Origin: Moniliophthora roreri
Taxonomy: Eukaryota > Basidiomycota > Agaricomycetes > Agaricales > Marasmiaceae
Reading direction: 5' to 3'
Assembly (NCBI GenBank): GCA_001466705.2
Contig: LATX02000123.1
Coordinates: 744,001-808,000, forward strand
DNA length: 64,000 nt
Shown: one piece after another, positions 22,196 through 34,566 of the stretch
How the letters are laid out: every line of letters begins with the position of its first letter
Numbering within the stretch: position 1 is the first letter of the stretch
Translations under genes and position numbers: made by a program
Notes under the pieces: generated by a model
What the model was told of the DNA's origin: nothing
What the model saw: the letters and a program-made list of their open reading frames with translations, nothing else
Databases searched by the model: none

Positions 22196-23748
22196 ATGCA
22201 CCTGACCTTTCTCAATCTCACCAGTCACGATATATCTTGCTCCTGGACAGCTCAATCGACACAACATGTCCTAATTGCTTCTCCATCTGTTCCAACAACC
22301 GCGCAAGTCAGCAAGCGTTGTCGACACTTCTCGTTTTCCCGACCTCAAGTGAGGAAGTACGAGGCTGAATGGAAGATTGAACCGGCCAGTACATTGACAC
22401 AAATCTCCTTGTCACTCAGTGCATCATGGCAGGTCGTTTCGGTCCCAGACGATTGTCCATATTGGATGTATTCTACCAAGGTACACCACTCCCAAGTCAT
22501 CCGAGTAACACAAGACTCACAATGCGAGCAGATAGCGAAGAAGCACTATCATGTCACAATACTTCCCAGAAGAAGCCTCGTCTCATTTCTGTCGGATATC
22601 CCTGATACTGTGCCATTATCTTCGTTATTGCTTCCTGGCACTCATGACACGTACGTTCCTGTCTCATTGAAGGGACCGTCAGTCTTCTTACCTCCTGCAT
22701 AGCATGGCTTTCTATGGCTGGCCTTTGTCACAATGCCAAACCCTGACCACACCTCTCGAGGTCCAGCTCCAAACCGGCATCCGTGTTCTCGACATCCGTC
22801 TCTCTCTAATAGAGGGTCGTCTCGTTGCCTATCATGGAGTATACCCACAGAAGACACCATTTGCGGCAATCCTCGCTACCATGCACGTATTCCTCTCGTC
22901 ACCTAAGTCATGTCGTGAAACTATCGTCATGTCATTGAAGCAAGAAGACTACTCCAACACCTCCCAAATCGACTTTTCCAGAGCCGTTCATGATGAGATC
23001 GCCATATCTCCGGGAGGTCTGCAAATGTTCTATTTGGACAATCGAGTTCCGACTCTCGGCGAGGCGCGGGGCAAAGTCGTCATGTTCAGTCGTTTCAACG
23101 GTTGGGATATATGGGAGAATGGGAAGCTCGGAATTCATCCCACTGGCTGGCCAGACAGTAAGAAGGAGGGGTTTGCTTGGGAATGCGAGAATGCGCTCGT
23201 CAGAACAAGTGACTGGTGCGTATTCTCCTGCTTTTCCCTTGCGCCTCTGGGACTGATACGTTTACTTTAGGTACGCGATCCCATCGTTCCTCTCGATTCC
23301 CGAGAAAGTTGAGCTATCTACTCGGATGCTTCTACCTCCCTCGGAAAAGGAGACTATCGCTAAGAAGCAAACCTTGTCCATCACTTTCTTCTCTGCGTCC
23401 TCGTTCCCACTCGCTGCGCCGCCCACTATAGCCCAAGGTTTTGGGTGGCCCAAGTGGGGATTGGGTGTCGAGGGTGTCAACAGCAGAGTGGGCAAATGGC
23501 TTCTAAATCAGTTGACAGGGTCGCAACAAGTTCGACTGCGAACTCCGAGTCTTGTTACTTCTGATGGTATGATCTCCGACTCTGAATCCGAGTCTGAAAA
23601 GGCTCGGGGTGCAGAGGCTTACGAGCCACGCTTGAGAGGGTGGGCATTTCTGGATTATTATAACGATCCTGAGCATGCAGTCGTACCGCTCCTCGTGGAG
23701 TGCAACTTCCGGGGAAGGAATCCGGGTGAAGAAGGCTGGTGTGTATGA
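22196..23748 (+). CDS. PI-PLC X-domain phosphodiesterase-like protein
   Basis: Three exons, 22196-22650, 22703-23215 and 23271-23748, give 481 aa. The N-terminal 135 or so residues look like a beta-sandwich accessory region. The X domain follows with the first catalytic His in LLLPGTHDTMAFYGWP, then RVLDIRLSLIEGRLVAYHGVY holding the Asp and the second His, and later FYLDNRVPTLGEARGKVVMFSRF. The ending GWAFLDYYNDP with ECNFRGR is the usual C-terminal strand. This resembles single-domain, bacterial-type fungal PI-PLCs that cleave phosphatidylinositol or GPI-type lipids without calcium. I see no EF-hand, C2 or Y domain, and no clear signal peptide. An ATG at 22054 is out of frame, so 22196 is the first usable start. 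Confidence 0.88.
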
Positions 23749-23916
23749 TCTTTTGAATCATTTTTACTGATATCTCGGATACTGCATGGACATATTTCGT
23801 ATACCATAGTCATCGGAATATTCATTTATGGAACGCTCGAACGAATCTCTTAAATGACATTGCCACAAATCAATCCGCCTTGTAGAGGAAAATCTAAGCA
23901 CTTTTATTTGGAGATA

Positions 23917-25160
23917 CTACAGCACAATTGCCCTCCGATTAGCACGTCTCCTACTCGAAGCCATCGGTGAGAATTCCATATTTCTCCGATGCACTATCTT
24001 TGGCTGACCACCTAAAGAGCCCAGGATGTCACCGATATAATTGGTCGCCTTCACGCCCTCGCGGAACTGCTCATCCCAGCCTGTTATAATTCCCTGCACA
24101 ACCTTGACGCCAGCAAGATATGTGTTCCTCAATGCAGGCTCAAACCCTCCTTGGTCTGCGAACAAGCCATCTGAAGCGCTTTGACCTGGAAAAGGTCTAT
24201 CAAAGTCGGACCCCGTCCTCATAACAATGATGCGCGAGAAATCGACAAGACCGGAAAGAGCACCTCGCATTAGTGCTTCCAAAGTCGCGTTGTCCTCCTG
24301 CTGAGATGTGCAGTACACGCCTGTGCCGTTGGTGAACAGAGTGGTGGTATTTTCGAAGGCCTCTGCTAGCAGATCCCCGGCCCAGAAGTTGTCCGATGTC
24401 GCAGTGTCACACAACACCACCGAGGGAGGACTTGCCGCTGGTATGGACTCTTCATTGTTAGTGGCGTATTGTGCACGATAGGTTTGCGCCGCTGGGGTAT
24501 CGTGTAACGTCGCATTCTGAGCGAACTTGTATGCGAGCAGCCGCAAGTCGTTGTTCAGCTCGAACACCTCGGTTCCGTATATGAATGTCGGGAATTGGTC
24601 GGGTGCCTGGGTTCCTAAAGGGAAGTAACCAGTGGCAAACCCAGGCGGTATTTCCCGTCCATCAATCTCATGCTGCAACGCAACTTGAACAGCGAAGCGA
24701 GCAAATGTCACGGAACCGGTTGTTCCCCACTTGGGACTTATTCCAGCAACACCGGAGATGAGGAAGTACGTTTGGGTGAGGTCGAAAATGGAGGAGTGGA
24801 CGAGTGCGGAGATAGTAATGCCTGCGTTGATCTCCGCTTCACCGGTTACCAACTCGCAGATAGAACCGTCCTCCGTGCAGTGCGCATCAGGGAAGCGAGG
24901 TGAAAAGCCTGGTACTGAGATATTGTGGCTCAATAGATTGAACTCCGGAATGTTGTACCAAGCGTCTCCTTCTCTATCAAACTACCAAAGATTACTCTGA
25001 CATGGCTTTAAAGGAAGTACGTAGTACACACCATATTTAAAATGAACACCTTTGGTGCGATCTTCGTAGCGTCACACAGCTCTAAACTTGAACATGCTTG
25101 CGGCGCCGCCTCCGCAGACAGATGAAGAAATGTAACGAACGGGATCGGGTTCCACTTCAT
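23917..25160 (-). CDS. Purine nucleoside permease (NUP family)
   Basis: Two exons, 25160-25032 and 24981-23917, give 397 aa. The first encodes a short leader and APKVFILNM; the second continues FDREGDAWYNIPEF, FPDAHCTEDGSICELVTGEAEINAG, TYFLISGVAGISPKWGTTGSV, VVLCDTATSDNFW, EDNATLEALMRGALSGLVDFSRIIVMRTGSDFDRP and NYIGDILGSLGG. These are the landmarks of fungal purine nucleoside permeases, related in fold to nucleoside phosphorylases and implicated in nucleoside uptake. The N-terminus is weakly hydrophobic, so secretion is not certain. The last 30 residues after GGQPK are basic and unusual, perhaps a shifted end. A broken paralogue is at 8389-8905. Confidence 0.88.
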
Positions 25161-25403
25161 TGTGCGGAGGGGACAGAAGGTTGACGAGGTACATACCTGT
25201 GCTGCTCATATATGAACTGATCGCCTCGCACGCCGAATGATGGGGCTTCGTTTTGCGATTGGTTGTCGAGGGTACATATGCATTTAATCTGTGATGTTAC
25301 ATAAATAATCAACGCCCTGGCATGAGAATACTCGAACCAAAAAAGAAGACATTGTGAATTTATAGCATCCACATTCACTAATGCCGCCATCACGCCCGTC
25401 GCT

Positions 25404-26933
25404 CTAGTGCTTCTGTACCACCATGACTTCTTGGTCGGGCCCTGCATGAAGCCCCTGCACGTCGACGTCTGCTCGAGACTCCAGATCTCTCGCAGAAGTA
25501 CTCAGGTCTGGAGCTACCGCTCGGAAGCTACCCAATGAGATAGGAACGCCTCTGCGCCCAGCGTTCTTGGTGTCGCGTCCGTTCGTCGAGTATAGAGTGG
25601 TGTCCATCGCGGAACGCTGCGCGTGAACGAGGCAGATGATGATTGTGGGGTACATTCCCTACAAGTATGATTTCAGCATACTTGCATATGAGCATTAGGA
25701 TAACATGTCTTACCACAATACAGCTAGTCTGATAAATGAATACGTTCGTCGCAAAGCGTAAATTGGGTTTAGCGTTGATAGCAGCTTTGACGGCGGGAGC
25801 ATTTTGGATGGCTTGAGAGAGCTACATATGTGTAATGTGGTCAGCCGCCAATAGGGACTACTCCTAGCACAAGACTTACGAAGAACAAGAAGTAAGCCAG
25901 CCCGCTTTCTATCAGTAAAATCACAATGCTCTCTATCCTCGACTTCCTCGACATATGAGCGTCAAATATTCGGTTCTCTCTTGAAAGCCTGATAAGGCTC
26001 CTAGAAACAAATGAAGCGACACGCACAATAAGCATCATATAAATGAGCCCTAATAACTACTTACCAAACTTTCACAACGATCAACAGTGTGGCAATCGCA
26101 GTCGTGGTTGCTGGGATGGCATACGACACTGTTTGTATATTCCTGCAAAACTCGGGATCACGGAACGAGCCAAGAACGATTTCCCCACCCAGACGCGCCA
26201 CGCAATAGGTCAGCATCATTGAACACGCTGTGATAGGAGCATCTCTTCCATGAGCAAAACATACATGACTGGGACACGGACTGGGGCTTACCAATTGACG
26301 CTAACAGCAAGGCGACGGGCAGAGCTATGATTACTTTCCAGTTGTAAGATGAGGCCCAGAAAGCGTATACCCGCCATATTATGACGCCGTCCCCAAGGCA
26401 AGTCTATCAACTTAGCGCTCAACATAATCCGGAGCGCAGTTGTGAGGCACTCACCAGATATCCGTAAAGTAGATCTTCTGCCGCGAGTCTGTGGGTGATA
26501 AAGTCTACTGCTCGCCCGTACTTCACGTCAAGGTCGACGTCTGGGTCCTTCACTAAAGTTATTCTTATCTCAGCGACGATGTCGACCAGATCGGTAATCC
26601 ACAGAATAAGGCATATCAAATACATCATGGCGACGACGGCTAGTGTTACAATGGGGACTCTTTTTTCCGAGTTACCTTTGCGACTATTAAGCTTTGTTAG
26701 TGAGGATAGTAGGACCATAGGCAGAAATCCTGACATCCTGAGCAAGATGGAACCTGCTTTGATCACCAACATGGTGTAGACCGCTGAAGTCGTGCAATTG
26801 TTAGGAAGTACAAGGTCAATAAATAAGAGGGAAACTCACTGATCAATACAGTTTCGATAGCCGTACAGATGACAGATGTCACCAAGTCATTGCCAATCTC
26901 CCCGAGGGTGGCTATAGAGGGTGCCGAGGACAT
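25404..26933 (-). CDS. 7-TM fungal membrane protein, paralogue A
   Basis: One of three related genes here (others at 30519 and 34567). The start is MSSAPSIATLGEIGNDLV and the end VVQKH. About eight short exons carry successive hydrophobic helices: VYTMLVIKAGSILL, IVTLAVVAMMYLICLILWITDLV, LGDGVIIWRVYAFW, CSMMLTYCVARLGGEIVLGSF, IPATTTAIATLLIV, SIVILLIESGLAYFLFF and IVGMYPTIIICLVHAQRS. The conserved WRVYAFW and MYPTIIICLVHAQR motifs and a charged Ser-rich cytosolic tail give a GPCR-like layout. I do not know a ligand or an established family name. The exon joining FASSIMLTY-type sequence uses a conserved phase-1 intron in all three genes. Confidence 0.78.
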
Positions 26934-27882
26934 GGTGGCTGTTACTTTGACCTGAGGATACGAGTATTGACCTGCTCTTTTATCAGTCCTCTCGTTCAGT
27001 TCACACAGGAACATCTGTGAGATCGCGGGAGCTGCTTCCTACAAGAAACAATCTCAAGACTGATCATCAAAGATGGGATACGACTCCCATCAATGTGTTG
27101 AGCCCAGGGAGGTAGCAGCTGAGCATGCAAGTCCCAGAAGGTTCCCATCAATAGTGAACATGATATCAGCTGTTTAGTAACATGGGAATCCCATCAGTGA
27201 ACTGAGATGGCCCCTCAGGAATATTGACCTGGAGATACCCTCGGAATTTCATAGATCACATCCGACAATCGATTGCAGTACTTAAGTTGTAGCAAGAATC
27301 TCACCATTATGATTGGTGCAACTATCGGCTGGGATAGAACTCCATCAGTGACTCCATATGGCCCTCTGGATCTCGGATTGGAGGAGGTCTTCCAAAGATC
27401 TTCTGAAAGTCCCGAAGGCTATGCGCCGCTGCATCGATGAGACAATCAATCATCGAAGTTGTAACCGGCAGTTTCTCGAGGAAGACATCTCGTCCCGAGG
27501 TCGGAAACCTCGTTGCTCGCCACAACAAAGGTTGAGAGTATTGGAAAAGCGCGAAACCCAGAGCTAATAGCGACCCATCCGGCAGCGAAACGCTGAAGAG
27601 CTGAATAAATCCCAATCAGTAACAGAGGTCCATCAACGATTCAATTGAATACCAGATGCAACGTGGTATCTCGTTCTCGTAGCAAAAGAAAAAAAATAGT
27701 ACTACGGCCACATGCTTTACTCCTGAATTGTCAAAGTGGCGTTTCATCCAAAGACGCCGTCTTCCATTTTCCTTGATCCCCAGTGTTTTTCCATTGAGCT
27801 GAGATTATCTATCGAGGCATGAGCCAATTCAAAGGTATGTGTCCTTTACAGGCACAGAATCGAAAATGAATTTGACAACCAC
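26934..27882. other. No supported gene; partly duplicated flank
   Basis: Contains degenerate short repeats of the form CCCATCA/GTGAAC (27090-27210). A stretch near 27395-27460 resembles 32450-32530 upstream of paralogue B (shared CCGAAGGCTATG, CATCGA and ATCGAAG blocks). The minus frame at 27322-27615 is not convincing as coding. Confidence 0.4.
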
Positions 27883-30111
27883 TTAGGCCGCGCTCTTTTC
27901 GTTCTCTACCTTCGTCTCGTTCTTCCCATGGCAATCCTGATCTTTTGATTCCTTGCCGTTGCGAAGCTCCACTTTTTTCAGGAACAAGCATAGCAGAATC
28001 TCCAACCCTGATATCCCAAGGAGAGTCCAATACCCCTTTTGCCACGCACCCACGTACGCCTTGACCATAGCCGTATGGGCTGCACTCCCTACCGGGAACA
28101 ATCTAACGGCGTTTACAGCGTCGTTTGCGTTCACGGGTGTCTGAGTAGCAAGAACGACATCAGAGGAGGAAATTGCGTCCCTGAAGACATTATTAATGAC
28201 TTCAAAAAGATTCAGCATAGTTTAATAAACGGAAAGGAATAGCGCTTGCCCGTTCCAACTACTGCGACACCAAGAGTTCCGCCTAGGTTAGGAGTACAGC
28301 CAATAAGGGCAGTTACTGTCGAAAGCTCGTCCACAGGAAGCCCAGCTTGAGCAATGACCATTGAGATTTGAGTACCCTGAAGCAAGGTGAGTATGAGGGT
28401 ACTGATCAGAAACGAGAATCACCGAGCCAAATCCAGCGCCGGCGATAAACGAATATCCGACTATCTTTCCGATGGAACTAGTCTCATTGAGACTAGACAT
28501 CAACCCCTATAGCATCAAATATATCAGAGCGTACCTCCACGAGTACTATGAGAGATAGTCCTACCAAACCGACTGGTAGCACCAGGAGACCACCGATGAA
28601 AAGGGGACGGACGTGCCCATATAGCCGACAAAGTTCGTTGACTGTGATACTGGCTATAGCTGCCATGAAGAGAAAGGGTATGACCAGACATGACGCAAGA
28701 AGAGTAGAATGGCCAGTAACTTGGAGAAACACTACCGCGGGGGTATCAGCTTTGACGAATAGAGTTAGAAACTCGGTAGGATCATGCCTGGCAAGTAAAA
28801 TATCTGAGAAATGTTAGATTTTAACCAAGGAGAGGTGCGGAAGAGATGTACATTTGCAAATATATGGAAGAATAGCAGGATCCTAATGATAAACGCAATC
28901 GGGACATTCCGCCATTCCCACCTCACGAACAATCTTGTAGGGGCGACAGGCATCTTGGCATGATTCTCTGCCATCCAAAACGACAAAAACGCCACGCCGC
29001 TTGCACAGAGCATGCCAATTATCGTTGGTGAGCTCCAAGGTATGGTCTGACCCGCAGAGTTGAGCGTAACAATGAGGAAACTCAAAGATGCGACGAGGAA
29101 GAACATCCCCATGATGTCCACCTTGGTGACAACATCTCGGAAAGTGTAGATATCTGAATGAGTTCGTGGGAGACGAAGCGAGCGCCATAGAACAAGCGTT
29201 ACTGGTAGTATCTATTGAATGACATAGATACACTGAAGGACAAGACGAGACTCACTGACTGGACCAAACGGAGCATTCAGGAGGAAAATCCACCGCCAGT
29301 TACCAGACCTACTAAAGACACCTCCCAAGACCGGTCCCAATGCATCGGAGATAATGAAAACGACGTTGATGATGTTCATATACGACGCTCGTTGCCTTTC
29401 GTGTGTAAGCTCTGAACTGATCATCAGGATGAGGCGTCACCGTCGAGAAAGATTCAACTCACGGGATATTACGATGATGGATAGACTCAGTAGACCAGCA
29501 CCACCAATACCAGCAATCAAACGGCCAGTAATAATCTGTGCGAGTGTGTTTGCAGTTCCTGCAATGATGTTCCCGACAACGAATACCCACAACTCAAGCA
29601 CCAAGAAACGTTTAACACCAACAGCGTCCTGTCAGAGTTTTGATCAACGTGTTTGTGGGTTGCGTGAAAAAGGGCTTCATACAGCGATCCTTCCTAAGAT
29701 AGGTTGAGTGACGGTTGAGGTGAGTAGATATGACGTTGATATCCATGCTAGGGAGTCCTTGATGTCTAGTGCTGCACCGATACTTGATACTGAAGTAGTA
29801 ACGATGGTTTCCTCTAACCGTAACTTTGAGCATTCAGAATATCACGAGAGTTGAGGTACGTACCGATTGCAAACAAGAACATAACCAGACCCAAACTGAA
29901 GATACTAAGACCATAGACCCGGATTAGTACAACAAGCTGCATACCTCAAGAGGATAACCCCAATCTGCACCGGAGACATATTATCAAATTTTGGGAACGA
30001 GTTCGAGTTGACCTTGTCACTGTCACGATCATGGTGGACCTGTTCAATTGTAGCTTGTTGGAATTCGCGCGTCGCTATCTCACTCCTATTGAGATTGGCT
30101 TCGGTAGACAT
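27883..30111 (-). CDS. MFS multidrug transporter, DHA2-like
   Basis: Plasma-membrane proton antiporter family that exports drugs or metabolites, usually with 14 helices. The start is MSTEANLNRSEIATREF. Recognisable exons run in order: TIVTTSVSSIGAALDIKDSL, AWISTSYLLTSTVTQPILGRIA, AVGVKRFLVLELWVFVVGNI, GRLIAGIGGAGLLSLSIIVIS, SYMNIINVVFIISDALGPVLGG, NWRWIFLLNAPFGP (motif C region), VDIMGMFFLVASLSFLIVTL, VFLQVTGHSTLLASCLVIPF, SFIAGAGFGS, IGCTPNLGGTLGVAVVGT, and a last helix GYWTLLGISGLEILLCLFL before a Lys/Glu-rich tail. At least eight introns are present, with boundaries not fixed individually. The substrate is unknown. It is flanked by 7-TM paralogues A and B on the same strand. Confidence 0.88.
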
Positions 30112-30518
30112 GGATGCGGAAGGTAGGCAGGCTTGCTTCCTGCAGCCGTCAGCGACTCGTTTTCCTCGGCAAAACCATGTGGCTCCAGAACTGTTCCAGA
30201 AAAAACTTCTGCTGATGTTCTCACGAGAAGGCGGTTCTTATTGACTCCATCGTTGTCCTTGAAGAATCGGGTGCCAGTGAGATGACGGTTCAAGAAAAAC
30301 GGCGTGGGTTTGGTGAGGGTTCAGATGAAGGGATGAGATGAAGCAAAATTTCGGCCCGGAATTTTTCTCACATTGGCGTTAACCCAAGACTCCGAAAGAG
30401 TGTAGGAATGCAGCTTATCGGTATTCATCCCCGACAATACCAGAAACTTATTTCGCCATTAATCCTCGAGGTACATAGGATGTAAACATTCTTTGTGGAC
30501 TCCACCTATAGCAGTTTT
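30112..30518. other. Intergenic, no gene seen
   Basis: About 400 bp between the MFS start and the end of 7-TM paralogue B; it presumably includes the MFS promoter. No further feature is supported. Confidence 0.4.
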
Positions 30519-32029
30519 CTATTGTTTCTGTATCAGGATAACTCCTTGGTTCTCTTCGCCATGAAACTCATGCAAGTCGACTTCCTCTTGAGATTCCAAA
30601 TCTCCTCTCGCAGACGTACTCGAGCCCACCGGCGCCGCTCGGAAGCTACTTGGCGAGATAGGCACTCTGCGACCGAAGACCTTGGAGTCGCTCGGGTTTG
30701 TTGAGTACACGGTAGTGTCCATGGTGGAGCGTTGTGCATGAACGAGACAAATGATGATTGTGGGGTACATTCCCTATAAGCAAATTTTCAGTACGCTTCT
30801 TCCCTCACATCGAATACCCATTGCCATACCACGATTAAGCTTGTCTGATATGAAAACACTCTGGTGGCAAATCGTAGATTTGCTTGGGCATTAATGGAAT
30901 TTTTAACGGAAGGGGCGATTTGGATGGCTTGAGCAAGCTATATATTCGTTCAGCCGTTGGTGTAAGATTCATTTATCGACCGAGCCTTACGAAGAATAGG
31001 AAGTAAGCCAGTCCGCTTTCTAATAGCAGAACCACGATGCTCTCTGCTTTTGACTTTTTTGAGAGGCGAGCGTCAACAACTCCATCTTCTTTCGAGAGTC
31101 TGAGGAAACTCCTGGATGAACGAATTAATGGATGTCAAAGGCATTCGAGAATGGAGCAGCGATTCACACTCACCAAGCTTTGATTCCAATCAACGTTGTA
31201 GCAACTGCAGTCGTAGCAGCAGGAGTCGAGTACGACAGTGTCTGTATCTTCCTGCAAAACGCGGGATTATGGTATGCGCCCAAAACAATCTCGCCACCCA
31301 GACGGGTAACACAGTAGGTCAACATCATTGAAGAAGCTGTCGTAAACGCAACTCTTCCGTGAGCATTCCTGGTTATACAGAACAGAGACTCACCGACCGA
31401 AGTTAACAACAAGACAACGGGTAGAATCATGACCAGCTTCCAGTTGTCCGAGGCCCAGAAAGCGTATACCCGCCATACTATGACCCCGTCACCAAGGAAA
31501 GTCTGTATAGCGCTCCCGATCAGCATATGCCAAGGAGCACTCGAAAAAACCTACCAGGTAAGAATAGAGCAAATCTTCAGCCGCAATTCTGTGTGTCATG
31601 AAATCGAGGGCGCGATGGTATTTCACATCCAGGTCAACCTCAGGGTCCTTAACCAACGTGATTCTTATTTCAGCAACAATAAGGACGAGGTCAATGATCC
31701 AAAGGGTGAGGCATATCAAATACATGATAGCCACCACGGCCAACGTCACGATAGGAATCTTCTTGGCCAAGCGGCCTCGATGGCTACGATGAAAGGCTTC
31801 AGCGAGAGTGGCGATACCATGGGAGTACTTACGTTCCGAGCAATATGATACCCGTTTTGATCACCAACATCGAGTACACCGCTGGGGTCGTGTAGTCGTC
31901 AGACGGTGGAAGAATAAATGGGCAGAAAAGCTCACTGATCGGGATAGTCTCAACAGCCACACTGACTGTCGATGTCACCAAGTCATTCCCAATTTCCTTC
32001 AGGATTGCTGCGTTATCTGCGGATGACAT
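30519..32029 (-). CDS. 7-TM fungal membrane protein, paralogue B
   Basis: Closest relative of paralogue A. The start is MSSADNAAILKEIGNDLV, the end VILIQKQ. Helical segments are AVYSMLVIKTGIILLGT, IVTLAVVAIMYLICLTLWIIDLV, LGDGVIVWRVYAFW, LVMILPVVLLLTSV, SSMMLTYCVTRLGGEIVLGAY, TPAATTAVATTLIGIKAW, SIVVLLLESGLAYFLFF and IVGMYPTIIICLVHAQRS. The cytosolic tail has RRVPISPSSFR, as in A (RRGVPISLGSFR). Introns fall at the same places as in A, including the phase-1 intron before SSMMLTY. No frameshift was found. The function is unknown. Confidence 0.78.
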
Positions 32030-34566
32030 GAATCGCTGTTACTTTGGTGATTTGGGCAAACTAACGTCGACTTGGTTCTTTATAAGCATCTTTGTTGACG
32101 TTGCCGCATCCACATACGGTACATCCAGCTCCAGGATAGTATCATGATACAGAGGAGTGCGCGGGGCCTACTTTCACATCGTATAAATAACCCTTCAGCT
32201 GTCGGGGGAACCATGTCAGATGTCACGATATTGATACTGATGATCAAGGAGGAGATACCTTATACAGCCAATCCTCGTCACTGACTTGCTATTTCATGTT
32301 TGTCGTTCTTACTGATAAATCCTAAGATAGTAGCAGATTAGCAGGAGTGAGGAGCAAATGACCATATTCTCACCGATATTCAGGAAGGTATAATTTATTC
32401 TGACATGGGAAATCCCATGAGAGGCCTGGAATCACGATATTTACAATAGCAATCTGAAGATGTTCCGAAGGCTATGAGTTGCCGCACCATCGAAATAAAC
32501 AAACGAACAAATGCTTTATCGAAGCCGTAGTGAATCCTGGTGACTTTTCGCAATAGGGTTTGCCGCTAGCAAGCGATTGTGGCGTTCACAATCCTTGATT
32601 AGGTGAATAGTATCACAAAAATTAGTATCACAAAAGATAGATTGAATTCAGCACCAGGCCATACCTGGTACCTCGCTAAGAAGGGAGATTACATCCACAG
32701 TTTGATGAGAGGGGTCCTTAAACTATCAAAGTAGCCAACGCTTTCATGGTCTATGGATGCCTGCTTCCGATGTTCAGAGTTCGTGGAGACGTTGAAGATG
32801 TTCCTCCACCTGCCAGTGGGTATGTGGAGTGGAGTTCGTGAGGAGATTTTCGCGTCATGGATCGCTCATAGCATCGATACCAATTGGGGGGGGGNGGGGG
32901 GGGGGGGGGGGGGAGAAAAGTTTGACAGCTTGATGAGCTGTGTTCCTGTTGATTCGTGAGACCACTCCACTGCATCATGGAGGTTGGAGATAGAACGAAC
33001 CTGGAGACATCCCGCACGTTCACGCGCTTCCAAGTCGTCAGTCTCAAAGTCGAACAACACAACTACAAATCCACGTTCCTCGCTACCTGAGCCCGAGATC
33101 TCTTGAAGTAGATACTTGATTCGAAATCATGAAGGTCCTTTGGTAGTTTCACGCTGATCGCATCTCCAGAACGCCACAAGCCATGGGATAGGGCTGAATT
33201 TTCTTTTCAGTCTTGCTGCAAGCTCGGAAAAGAGCCCAAAAAGAATGGAGATGATCGTGGTCGTCGTAAAAAATTGATATAATCTAGTACCCAAAAATGG
33301 CAGGTGCGTGCACCAAGCTCACGAGCGACCTTCGCGTCACGGCCACAGAACCATTCGGAGCATATTTCCTTTCTGGGTATCATCAGTTTTTGCCGTCACT
33401 CTAATCACGACGCTCACACAACTTGCACAACTTACAAGGTCTCCCCGCACCACGCAAGCGCCTCGCCCCCCCCCCCCCAAATACCAAGAATTACGCTGTG
33501 TCTTTTCATAAAAAAAGCCTGAACTTGAACGATGACCACAGCATCTCTATGGAGATGGACCATTCCCCTCGGGTCGCAGTTGTACAAAGACGAAGAATTC
33601 AGAAGACGCGCGGGCAACGCCAACTGTTCAATGTTGGGATTTCAAACAATGGAAGGAGGAATATAGTGCCCAGGATTAGGTAGCCTGTGCATATCGCCTC
33701 TTGTACTAAGACTCGTGGGTTCAACTAGATGTTCGCTGAATATCCCTGAATATCCAGATCACAGGACGATAGCGGGTGTTCGTAATGCCACAAGGCGATC
33801 ATCCTTCTCGCCCTTCAAGCTTCGATATCGGTATCTCCAGCCTGCCATCATCAGTAAAAAAACAACTTCCATAATGAAACTCAAATGTTGACATTCAATG
33901 GTCCTGTTCGAACGTTGCCTATTCGGTTTGGCCCAACTTACTACTGATGGACATGAACGTTTCAACAGAAAACGGTCACAGAAAACGGTCACAGTGCTTG
34001 ATGGACTTCATTCGCGCACTACTTTCGGCATCTAGATTTTGGTATGTTTTCCAATGATTTGTCGGCATCTGGTCTTGCTGATTGAGGTCTCAGCAATTTT
34101 ACATATGCTGGATGTAGTTTTATTGCCATCGGTTCCAAAAAAAATCTCTTTGTATCACTGGATACTAGGCTGGCGAATAGATAAGGGCCCAGAATTGGGG
34201 AATGATGAACGTAAGTTACAGAGTCGGCTTTTGAGGTGGAACCGAATTGCAAGCGCCGATACGCATCGAAATGGCGGATCCAAGATTAACACCGTCGGTG
34301 TGGTTAAGTTGGGCAAGGAGTCTGTTTCGAATTCATCGTCCATGCTGGCCTCAAGTTGTTGCCATACAACTTATGTCGGCCAGTAGTCAAAGCACAACAC
34401 ATTATTCGGAGTTGGAAGGCTTCGAGCCCGAGCGTTTTCGGTACTCCGGTCTTTGATCATCAGCGAGTGTGGTGTCAATTATGTTGGGCGCCCAAGTAGC
34501 CACCGGGAAGTACTTATAAACGTGCCGCATGCCGATCCCAGGCCTGGGGAGAAGCCAAACTTACTC
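32030..34566. other. Intergenic with sequence gap; no supported gene
   Basis: About 2.5 kb between the divergent 7-TM paralogues B and C. A minus-strand frame at 32866-33060 encodes VLFDFETDDLEAREDAGCLQ-like sequence that might be a gene fragment, but its neighbouring exons are not found and it runs into the poly-G gap. Other frames here are short. Confidence 0.35.
32887..32913. other. Poly-G run with one N, assembly gap
   Basis: A run of about 26 G interrupted by an N at 32895. This probably marks an unresolved homopolymer or gap. Translations across it (poly-Pro or poly-Gly) are artefacts. Confidence 0.85.
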
